Shown one piece after another: positions 40,557 to 48,269 of a stretch of DNA of 64,000 bases. The translations under genes and the position numbers were made by a program. Below the pieces are notes generated by a model. It saw only the letters and a program-made list of their open reading frames with translations. It had not been told where the DNA came from and searched no databases. The stretch is taken from positions 1,240,001-1,304,000 of the forward strand of contig JARGXX010000079.1 of assembly GCA_030374765.1 (NCBI GenBank), given 5' to 3'. Position 1 is the first letter of the stretch. Each line of letters starts with the position of its first letter. Source of the DNA: Agarophyton chilense. Taxonomy: Eukaryota; Rhodophyta; Florideophyceae; Gracilariales; Gracilariaceae.

Positions 40557-41834
40557 ATGAGTACAGCACGCTTCCCCTCCCGCGCCGACAAGCGCGCCCT
40601 CGGCGACATCACTAACCACCTCTCTCACAACGACCACCCCCTCCCCCTCAAGCCCAACGCCAACGTCGCAAAGCCCAGACGCACGGCCGTCACCAAGAAT
40701 GTTGGAGCCATCGCCGCGCGTCGCGCCGCAAAGGCTTCCGCCGCTCTCTCCTGCGACACAACCCTTTCCCCCATGTCCACAAGTACCACCGCCCCACGCG
40801 CCCGTCTTTCCGCCCGCAACGCCCGTCACGCCGGCAAGACCGCTATTGCTGTGGCACGAGCCGCCGCCGCCGCCGCCGCCGTGTCTTGTAAGCTGCACTT
40901 TCCGTCCGAGATTTCGGCCGCGTCCGCTCGAGCGCCGCTTTTGCGCTCTGTGCTCACCGTTCCGCCCACAGTGGTGGATATTGACGCGCCACATTTTGCC
41001 AATCATCTGTACGCAGCCGAGTATGCGTGTGATATTCACGCCAATTTCGTCGCCGCCGAAACAAAGTTCATGCCGGACCCGGCGTACATGACGCGTCAGG
41101 CCGACATCACCGTGCGCATGCGCGCCATTCTCATTGACTGGCTAGTGGACGTGCATCAAAAGTTCAGGCTTGAGCCGGAGACGTTGCATCTCACCGTCAA
41201 CATCATCGACCGCTTTCTGGAGGTAACGCAAGTCGTGCGCCGCAAGCTGCAACTCGTGGGTGTCACAGCCATGTTCATTGCCAGCAAGTACGAGGAAATC
41301 TACGCGCCCGAGGTAGGCGATTTTGTGTACATTTCGGATAAAGCGTACACCAAGGACGAGATTTTGTGTATGGAAGCGTTCATCCTCAACGCATTGAACT
41401 TTGACGTCACTGTGCCGTCTTCGCTCACGTTCATGCAGCGCTGTCTCAGCGCGGCCAAGGCCATCTCAGGCACGGAACTGATGGCGCACCGCCACCTTAC
41501 ACACTACCTCATCGAGCTGGCGCTGCAGGACAGCGCTATGCTGGAATTTCGTCCCAGTGTGCGCGCAGCTGCGGCGTGCAGTCTATCGGCACGCTTGTGT
41601 CGCGTCGCTCTGCCGTGGGATCGCTCTATGGAGTTTCACAGTGGCGGGTGGAGTGAAGGTGACATTGCAGACTGTGAAGGCGAGATGGCTCGGCTTCTGG
41701 AACATGAGCGTGATGCCACTGGCACTAACAAACTCACGGCGGTGAAGCGCAAGTTTTCTTCGGACAAGTTCTCGGGTATTTCGGCTAATGTGCCAAGCTC
41801 GGTTGACTACATGATGGATTGCTCAGATGAATGA
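40557..41834 (+). CDS. CYCB: mitotic cyclin B
   Basis: 425 residues, single exon. The N-terminal destruction-box-like motif KRALGDITN is at 12-20; a Lys replaces the usual first Arg of RxxL. A basic Ala-rich N-region follows. The cyclin N box is about 158-285 (ADITVRMRAILIDWLVDVH, MFIASKYEEIYAP, the MRAIL.DWL signature) and the C box about 287-405 (SLTFMQRCLSAAK, LIELALQDSAM, AACSLSARL). It activates CDK for entry into mitosis and is degraded through APC/C. The length is typical. The Ala run (RAAAAAAAV) is coded by a GCC repeat. The upstream region is C-rich on the sense strand. Confidence 0.95.
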   Translation: MSTARFPSRADKRALGDITNHLSHNDHPLPLKPNANVAKPRRTAVTKNVGAIAARRAAKASAALSCDTTLSPMSTSTTAPRARLSARNARHAGKTAIAVARAAAAAAAVSCKLHFPSEISAASARAPLLRSVLTVPPTVVDIDAPHFANHLYAAEYACDIHANFVAAETKFMPDPAYMTRQADITVRMRAILIDWLVDVHQKFRLEPETLHLTVNIIDRFLEVTQVVRRKLQLVGVTAMFIASKYEEIYAPEVGDFVYISDKAYTKDEILCMEAFILNALNFDVTVPSSLTFMQRCLSAAKAISGTELMAHRHLTHYLIELALQDSAMLEFRPSVRAAAACSLSARLCRVALPWDRSMEFHSGGWSEGDIADCEGEMARLLEHERDATGTNKLTAVKRKFSSDKFSGISANVPSSVDYMMDCSDE

Positions 41835-42839
41835 GCACCGTGATGGTGGTGGTGGGGTAGTGTGTGGTAGCATTGCTTTTTTTTTTTTTTTGTTGTTGTC
41901 TTGTCTTGTGGAACGGAACGTGGCGCGATGGTTTTGCTTTGCATTGCATGCATGCGCTTTGCTTTATCGCGGCGGTCGCTCGCTCTGTTCGCACACACCA
42001 CGCTGCTGCTGTCCGCCCCATCCTCAACTGATCCGCCTCGCCGCTGTTTGGTGATCAATGCGACACTCACTGACTAGCTTCAATCAAATGCACATCTTGT
42101 AATCATGTATCCACCAACAACACGCAACCAACACGCAACCAACACGCAACAGCGGCATCTCTCATAATTGGCAAGTCCACGCACCACCACCCCCTCATCC
42201 CCCACACAAACACTCCCAAACCGCATGTATGTGCTGCTGCACACCCACTGCCACCGAACATATCCAACACACCACAACACAACCCAAGGAAGCAAAGCCC
42301 CATCCTCCCGCAAGCCAACACACTCTCAATCGCACCACGTTGGTCGTCTCGCACTCCCCAAAAGCGATCACAAGCGTGCACGCCGCCGTGACACGCACGG
42401 CACGGCCGCGTGGTCACGGCGCGGACGCGAATCATTTTGCAATTTCGTTCCGCGTGCACGTACCACGGGCCATGTTCTATTTTTTTTTCTTCTTTTTTTT
42501 TTCTCCATTTTTTTTCGCGCGGCAGGCGCCGCGGCCTGGCTGCTGCGTCGTCGTCGTACAATATAGAGTACAGTTCGTTGTACAGTAGGTGCAGCGTAAA
42601 ACTTCGCTTCAACGCCCCCCTCTGTGTTTTGCTGTGTGTCAGCGCGAGTCGCGCCTGCGCAGTCGCCGCCCCGAAACCGCCGCCGCTTTCCGTGCCCAAC
42701 AACCCTCCACCCCTCCATCCCTCCGCCCCCGTCTCTCCTCAACCCTCCCAACCTTCTCCATCCCTAACATCATTACGTTATCCGTCTTTTTACTGTACAC
42801 CCCCCCCACCCCCCCCGTGCTCACTGTAAACCCCCCCCC
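41835..42839 (+). promoter_or_regulatory. region between cyclin B and Hint gene
   Basis: About 1 kb. It holds an 11-bp tandem repeat, T-rich runs (41877-41891, 42480-42512), and a C-rich stretch directly before the Hint ATG, with runs of 7-9 C at 42800-42839. Frames on both strands are low-complexity. No gene is called. Confidence 0.4.
42121..42150 (+). repeat. 11-bp tandem repeat, unit CACGCAACCAA
   Basis: Nearly three consecutive copies of CACGCAACCAA. Confidence 0.9.
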
Positions 42840-43889
42840 ATGCTCTTCGCGCCGCCCCTCCTCTCCGTCGCCCCGCTGCTGTCGCCGCTGCTGCTTCTAC
42901 TCTCGCTCCGCCTCGCCCCCGCAAGCGCCCTCAATGCCACCACCGACCTCGGTGGCCCGTACATTCTCCGCGCCCCCGCGCCCTTCTGCCCCGATTTCAT
43001 CGACTTCGCGCCCGGCGACCTTTCGGCCTCTGTTGCGCTCATGTCCGTCGAGGATCGTGCCTGCACTGATGGCCGATTGCAATTCACCACCGTTTTCTTC
43101 CCAAACACCCTGCCCTTCTTCATGAGCGCACAGCCTCATACTCGCCATTTGCTTCTCGCGCGCGTCCAAGACAAGCCCCTCCTTTGCGGCCGATTTCGAT
43201 TCGACCAGCTCGCCGCTTTCACTTTCTTGTCTACGGCTCGCAACGTCTCAGTCACGTGGAGTAACGTTTTCGCCACTGTCAATACCACCCTGGCTCACGC
43301 CCTTGGCTCAGAGCGATACACGTTCGTTGCTAATCAAATCCATCTACTTATCAAAGACCAATGTCTGTACACACGCATCACGCAACAAGAGATTGAACGT
43401 CAGCGCGGTGAAAAGTGTTTCCCTTCCTCTGCCTCAATTATCGCGCCCTTTGGAACTAGATCGATATCCTCGCTTCGCCATGCTGATCTAGTAGCCGATG
43501 CCAACACTTTTACCTCTGTCATTGGCTGGACCCACTATCATCCACACTTTCAAGGTTGGTTTCTGCGCATTTTTGTAGCTGGAAACATCACTGCTACCGT
43601 CACGCACCGTCACTACCTGCACACGCCCCGTGCTATACGTGCCGCAGACCAACTTCGCGTCGGCATGCTACTCCGCACGCCCAACGGATGGCGCCCCATC
43701 ACACGCATCCAAACTGTATGGGATCACGGTTTATACAACGTTCAGACGCGCTCCGGTGATATCTTTGTTGATGGCGTCCTGTGCACCACGTACACAAAGG
43801 CCGTTCCTCCGATCACAGCACACGCACTTTTGGCACCCGTCCGCCTGCTTGCTCCATTTGGCCTCGACCTTCTCTCTCTCATTATGTGA
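42840..43889 (+). CDS. secreted protein with C-terminal hog-type Hint domain
   Basis: 349 residues. Signal peptide at 1-30 (LLSPLLLLLSLRLAPASA). A novel N-terminal domain occupies about 31-190, with Cys at 50, 75, 116 and 175. The Hint module runs from Cys193 (KCFPSSASIIAPFGTRSI, the block-A Cys nucleophile and CFP start), through SLRHADLVADA, then block B T255..H258 (TATVTHRHYL). The end is DGVLCTTYTKAVPPITAHAL and PLRLL-like PVRLLAP. This closely follows the Hog domain, which cuts itself at the residue before Cys via a thioester and, in animals, attaches sterol. The residue before Cys is Lys, not Gly. I infer autoprocessing and release or lipidation of the N-domain in the secretory pathway. 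There is no intein-type C-terminal His-Asn, so splicing is not expected. Confidence 0.85.
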   Translation: MLFAPPLLSVAPLLSPLLLLLSLRLAPASALNATTDLGGPYILRAPAPFCPDFIDFAPGDLSASVALMSVEDRACTDGRLQFTTVFFPNTLPFFMSAQPHTRHLLLARVQDKPLLCGRFRFDQLAAFTFLSTARNVSVTWSNVFATVNTTLAHALGSERYTFVANQIHLLIKDQCLYTRITQQEIERQRGEKCFPSSASIIAPFGTRSISSLRHADLVADANTFTSVIGWTHYHPHFQGWFLRIFVAGNITATVTHRHYLHTPRAIRAADQLRVGMLLRTPNGWRPITRIQTVWDHGLYNVQTRSGDIFVDGVLCTTYTKAVPPITAHALLAPVRLLAPFGLDLLSLIM

Positions 43890-44437
43890 CTGTTTGCCAG
43901 ATGCAACATTTGCATCACACAACACCAATTATCTTCTCAATTCGCACCCTTTCGATTTTGCAATTCCGCGTACCTGCTTCTACACTATCAATCGTGCTTC
44001 TTGCCCCGCTCTTGATACTTGATATGTGCCGCATTCCCTTGCCGCACGTTCGCAATTCTCAACGGACATCAGTCACCGCCACATATTTGATGCATTCTAT
44101 GAACATCCCCCAACATTCACACACAACCTACTGCTTGCGCGTTCACATGTCTTTTCATGCAGCGCCGGACAAGTGATGCGCTCACATCCGCATCCGCTCT
44201 GGGACAGCTCGTATCGGCATCCGTTTGAAGCTTGTTTTGTTTATTATCGCCAACTTGAAAGCTCAAGCAAAATTCTGCTCTCCCACACCACCAGCACAAG
44301 CAACTTATTTCGTCTTCGCCTGAGATTCTTTTGTCCATCACCGCGAAGGACACAAGCACAGGCCGGGGCACATGCACATAGAAAGTATGTGTGGTCAGTT
44401 CAGTTGCTTCACCAAAGCACTCGAAGTCCGTTTGCGA

Positions 44438-44590
44438 TTACGCTTTGAACCACTCCTCTACGCGTCCGATTTGTTGGGACAAACGGGGCTGTTGCCCAGT
44501 GTAAGTGTGAGGGACAGACATTCTGTGACAAGCGGAAAATGCTGATGCAAGTGTGTGTATGATTCGGGAGAGTAGCGCCTGCGCCACCAG
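44438..44590 (-). CDS. candidate terminal exon of an unnamed minus-strand gene
   Basis: Open segment of 50 residues after an acceptor-like CATAG, reading LVAQALLSRIIHTLASAFSA to GRVEEWFKA and a TAA stop. The beginning is amphipathic-helical and the end charged, better than expected by chance. The family is unrecognised. The upstream partner exon is uncertain. Confidence 0.3.
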   Translation of the reverse strand: MVAQALLSRIIHTLASAFSACHRMSVPHTYTGQQPRLSQQIGRVEEWFKA

Positions 44591-45030
44591 CTATGAGACT
44601 GCTCGTTGCCTGAGGCGTCCGTCCGCACCGTATATTCTGTCTCTTTCACGGCAATTTTCTTCGCCCTTTCGGACAGCCTTGTCTGACCACTGCGATGCGG
44701 AGCATATCTTTACGGCATGATCCCTGCAAAATGGCTTTCCCGAAGACCTTTGGCTTTCTGGCCTCACACGTCGGACAGGTGTACGGCGGCGGAACAAATC
44801 GAAGTTCCTCAAACCGATCTATTGAAAGAACACAGAGTTATCTATAGTATCTACTGACTTCACGTAATCCAGATGATGCGATGAAGAGCATGAACAAAGG
44901 GGTTTTGGAGGCTTATCAAAAGCGTATATTGGCCTAGTCCCGATATCATTGTCGCTTCGTGCGTTCATCGGTCGGCTAACCTTCACAATGGGGGAGACCA
45001 CGGAGCGCACACTGCAATAATACTGCCTAC

Positions 45031-45156
45031 CTTATCACACACAGTGCAAATAAGATCCTGAATTTGCAGCACCTCTTCATGTTCCGCTTTATTTTTGCTT
45101 TCATCTACACACGCACATTGCACCGCAAAAGCCACGAAAGAACGGCACAGCCTGCT
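45031..45156 (-). CDS. candidate internal exon with Cys pairs
   Basis: 42 open codons between an acceptor-like TTGTAG and a donor-like AAG/GTAGGC, reading SRLCRSFVAFAVQCAC and VLQIQDLICTVCDK. Cys pairs (CAC, CTVC) together with CPTC at 44760-44790 could form a zinc site. It may belong with the 44438-44590 segment. Unnamed. Confidence 0.3.
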
Positions 45157-45208
45157 CTACAACGTGTAAATCGCGGACTAGAGCTTGCAGAATATACCGA
45201 AGGGTAGC

Positions 45209-45379
45209 ATGACCCAAACCATCGTTTCTATCACCGCTGAGATGTTCTCAGTGAGAAGACGTCCAGCGCAGGTATGTTAATTCTTCGATACACCTCCGTC
45301 GATTTATTATCCCTTGCAGCAAACGAACCGCTTCCTCTTGAAACAGCCGTGGGCATATGAACGGTCGGCACACAAATGA
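45209..45379 (+). CDS. candidate 40-residue spliced microprotein
   Basis: Exon 1 (45209-45271, 21 codons) and exon 2 (45320-45379) are separated by a 48-bp intron with a canonical GTATGT donor and a pyrimidine-rich acceptor, TATCCCTTGCAG. The phase-0 join gives MTQTIVSITAEMFSVRRRPA followed by QQTNRFLLKQPWAYERSAHK and a stop. Unspliced, the frame stops at once. It is basic and could be a small organelle or ribosomal protein, but I do not recognise it. It converges on the DUF1995 gene with 82 bp between stops. Chance cannot be excluded at this length. Confidence 0.35.
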
Positions 45380-45461
45380 AACGTCAGAATTCCATCACTT
45401 CTAGCACAACAAAAGTAATAAGGGTGGTGATTAAGCCTCCTTTGTTTCTTGAAGGCGACAT

Positions 45462-46346
45462 TCATCGTCCAACAAGGTCCTCGGTTCGTTTGGAAGACAA
45501 TTGTTGCTCTATCCACCGAAACTCCGGACGTTCAACTCCTTCCCAGATCAACTTCGTGTCATCCCGACCAGCGTAGAACAGCTTCCAATCTTCTGGGTAT
45601 CGCTTAAGCAATGTCCCACCATTGGAGAATGATTTTATGTAGTACACTTCTTCAAAACGGTTCAGGATTTTCTCTTTCGCTTTGTACAAACCAGGATAGA
45701 ACAAACGTGGATAGTAACTGCCTCGAACCTTATCGAAATCGGCATTGACCGTGACCAGCGTACATTTAGAGTCTTCCGATACTAAATTCTGGATATTGAT
45801 CCACTCAGATATGTTGAAGCCAGGATTGACAACGACTGCGATTCCCGGACGGCGCACATACTCTGGCATTTGTTTTGGAATGGTGCCAATTCTGAAGGGG
45901 ACATCGCCGTATACCTTGCTAGCCAATCGAGCTTCACCAGCATCGGGGAATAATACGTGCAAGTCGTTGATTTCGTACTTGGGCACTAGGGCTCGTACCA
46001 TTTCCCTCGTGAAGGCACGATTTGCGTCGAGGAGCTCGTTTAGAGCGGCGGTGGCCATGTTGGGCACGGGTGGAAATTGAATCTCGATCAGAGTTTTATC
46101 GGCTGCTAGTGCTTGAAGAAGACTTTTTGTTGCTTCAGTTTGTATTTCTGGAAAGGTGCGCGGCAGACCAGATGAGGAGGCCGCGCATTTAGGAACTGGG
46201 CGATGGCGTTTTCGATGAGGGCAAGGGGTAGCGTTGTGACGTCGTGACGTTGTGACGTTGAGGTTTCGTTCTAGAGAGATGTTCAGGTTACATGCAAACG
46301 CTGGATTCAAGACTGCGTGTGAAATTGACACAAGTCTGAGGGCCAT
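45462..46346 (-). CDS. DUF1995 plastid protein (LPA3-like superfamily)
   Basis: 294 residues, single exon. The N-terminal ~55 residues are rich in Arg, Asn and Ser with few acids, as in a transit peptide, ending near KCAASSSG. The DUF1995 domain follows: FPEIQTEATKSLLQAL, IEIQFPPVPN, VVVNPGFNISEWINIQNL, YPRLFYPGLYKAKEKI and YYIKSFSNGGTLLKRYPEDW. The family is restricted to cyanobacteria and plastids. It includes LOW PSII ACCUMULATION 3 and proteins tied to photosystem assembly or adenylate kinase fusions. The biochemical role is unknown. It diverges from the DUF2358-SOUL gene, also plastid-type. Confidence 0.88.
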   Translation of the reverse strand: MALRLVSISHAVLNPAFACNLNISLERNLNVTTSRRHNATPCPHRKRHRPVPKCAASSSGLPRTFPEIQTEATKSLLQALAADKTLIEIQFPPVPNMATAALNELLDANRAFTREMVRALVPKYEINDLHVLFPDAGEARLASKVYGDVPFRIGTIPKQMPEYVRRPGIAVVVNPGFNISEWINIQNLVSEDSKCTLVTVNADFDKVRGSYYPRLFYPGLYKAKEKILNRFEEVYYIKSFSNGGTLLKRYPEDWKLFYAGRDDTKLIWEGVERPEFRWIEQQLSSKRTEDLVGR

Positions 46347-47067
46347 TCTTAGAATTAGCTATGAGCACGGGAGATGAACGTAATTGTTGAACTTGCATGC
46401 GTTTCCAAAGCGTTCCGAGCGGTGCATTCATAGAAACCCGTCTTTTTACTCTCTTGCCAGCGTCTTCATCGGGGATGCGGAATTGATGGCGAGAGATGAG
46501 GATATCCTTCGGAATGGGCAAGGGGTAAGGGATTATAGTTGTTTATCAGCCTTCGCGCGCCGGTATTCGTGTTCTTGTGCACAGACCACATTTCTGTCAA
46601 GTGTGTATCTGAAGAAATCTCAGTATGATATGGCTGGGCGGGCGAGAGGATTAGCCTTGACATCTGACCAGCTCACGCTTTACAGTAGTCCTTTGTAAGC
46701 AACTGGTTTGCATGCACCTTAATCCTATCTGTGCTCGTTGTTCCAACGGTTGGAGCAACAAGCTCAACTCGGTGCAACCCTCACCGTAGGTTTCAACACC
46801 TGAGGCGTAATGACTCGTGTTTGACCGCGGTTCGAGTACAATCGCTTCGCTTTCAATGAAACAGCTTGCTTCGAGCTGGCACTGTGGACACCAAGAAACA
46901 GTCTTTAATAGCAATTTTGGTTTCACAACCTTTCCTCTTCGTTACTCCGCTTCCGCAGCTTCGCTGTTGTTCCACAGCTTCGCTGTGAAGGCATACTATT
47001 CTTCGTTCCCGGCTTTTCTTTGTGTCTGGCTTTCCCTGAACTTGCCCAACAGTCATCTCAATCAACA
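46347..47067. promoter_or_regulatory. divergent promoter region between two plastid-protein genes
   Basis: 721 bp between the start codons of DUF1995 (-) and DUF2358-SOUL (+). An 11-bp near-repeat TTCCACAGCTTCGCTGTTGTTCCACAGCTTCGCTG-type duplication lies at about 46950-46990 (CAGCTTCGCTGT twice). Shared regulation is inferred from orientation only. Confidence 0.45.
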
Positions 47068-48048
47068 ATGACCAGTGCATTTTTGGCCCCAAAGTTACTT
47101 TTGACTCATAAGCAGCTACGTATGCCATTGAAGAGATGCCCCGCACGGAGACCCTACCAGGTGTGCAGTGCAGCGAAAGCGAAGCCTTCGTCAATCGAGG
47201 TAAACACACCCCCTGTTGTCGAGGCGTTGGCTGAGCGTCTTAAACGAGACTTGGTACTTCTCTTTGACCCTTCTCAACCCTCTGACTACTCTCTGTTCTC
47301 CACGGATTTTTTGTTCGAAGATCCTCTGACAAAAATACGCGGTTTGAAACGATACGAGAAGCACATAACTTTCTTAGAGCGATCAATTTTGTTCTCTGAT
47401 GCGCAGTTTAACTTATTCGACCTTCGGGTTATTGGAGATCGCCGTGATACCATTCGAACAAGGTGGTTTTTATCCATGGTTGTGAATCTGCCATGGCGTC
47501 CCTGTGTTACATTCACCGGTCAGAGCGACTATTTTGTAGATATTGAGAAGGGCAAAATTGTTGGACAAGCTGATTATTGGGACTCTCTGGACGACAGTTC
47601 ATTCTTTTCTGCGGCCGCCGTCAAGGATTTTGTGACACAGGTCGTGCCAGGCCAATCTTCAGGGGGCCAGGACGACGGTTTTAAAACCTTGAGAAGGACT
47701 CGTGATTTTGAACTTCGAAGCTATGAGAGCAGCTCTAATAGTGAAGGGGTGTTTTTGAAAGAGTTCAATAACTCTTCTCCAGTCTCAAAATGGAAGGTAT
47801 CATCAAAACATTCAAATCAGGGCAAAGGTGTCACGATGACGAAGGTGGCTGTGACGCGGCTAAATGGGGCTCCGAAAAGCTCGGAAGATTTTATTGCGTC
47901 AGAACGGAAGTTGAGGGATCTGCTTTCGTATGCATCTTTTGCCGAAGCGGGCGAGACTTGCATTTATGTTGAAGACCTCGTACAGGGAAGGTCAGTTCAT
48001 GAACTATGGTTAGAATTGTCTGATGTTAGCGCAAATGTCGATGTCTAA
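47068..48048 (+). CDS. plastid DUF2358 + SOUL haem-binding family protein
   Basis: 326 residues from MTSAFLAPKLLL. A basic transit-like N-terminus ends near VCSAAKAKPS. A DUF2358 domain at about 55-185 is an SnoaL/NTF2-like fold (LAERLKRDLVLLFDP, FLFEDPLTKIRGLKRY, FTGQSDYFVDIEKGKIVGQ, DYWDSL). A SOUL/HBP-like region follows from about 205 (FKTLRRTRDFELRSYES ... VTMTKVAVTRLNGAPKSSEDF). The same fusion occurs in green plants (for example Arabidopsis SOUL-family proteins), so it is old in Archaeplastida. SOUL proteins bind haem or tetrapyrrole; the plastid role is not settled. The SOUL part is short and may lack some strands. Confidence 0.87.
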   Translation: MTSAFLAPKLLLTHKQLRMPLKRCPARRPYQVCSAAKAKPSSIEVNTPPVVEALAERLKRDLVLLFDPSQPSDYSLFSTDFLFEDPLTKIRGLKRYEKHITFLERSILFSDAQFNLFDLRVIGDRRDTIRTRWFLSMVVNLPWRPCVTFTGQSDYFVDIEKGKIVGQADYWDSLDDSSFFSAAAVKDFVTQVVPGQSSGGQDDGFKTLRRTRDFELRSYESSSNSEGVFLKEFNNSSPVSKWKVSSKHSNQGKGVTMTKVAVTRLNGAPKSSEDFIASERKLRDLLSYASFAEAGETCIYVEDLVQGRSVHELWLELSDVSANVDV

Positions 48049-48269
48049 ATGTACAGTCCCAAGTCTTTGTAAATCCACATCTAAACGCATCCGTACTGAA
48101 CTGCGATTGAAGCCGTGTCGAATTGCTGATCACCCATGGTCTGGTGAGAACACAGGCGAACTCCTTTCACAAAATAAGCAGCTGTCTTTTATAGCTATTT
48201 TCTCCGTGTTTGCAGCAGTTAAGTCAGCAACGTCCATGTCGACGTTGTGGTCTAAATACAATGAACCCT

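Larger units (their letters stand above)
43890..45208. other. poorly resolved interval with possible minus-strand exons
   Basis: No long frame, but two minus-strand segments look coding (listed separately). Between them lies 44645-44825, where one frame reads RFEELRFVPPPYTCPTCEAR with a CxxC. Donor- and acceptor-like sites abound, but I could not build one consistent transcript. A CxxC zinc protein with short introns is possible. Confidence 0.3.

Noticed and set aside
40521..41039. Gly-rich minus frame over the cyclin B N-terminus
   Set aside because: Shadow of a GC-rich Ala/Arg coding region.
44026..44448. 140-residue plus frame after the Hint gene
   Set aside because: His/Ser/Arg-rich with no features; competing minus-strand segments look more coding.
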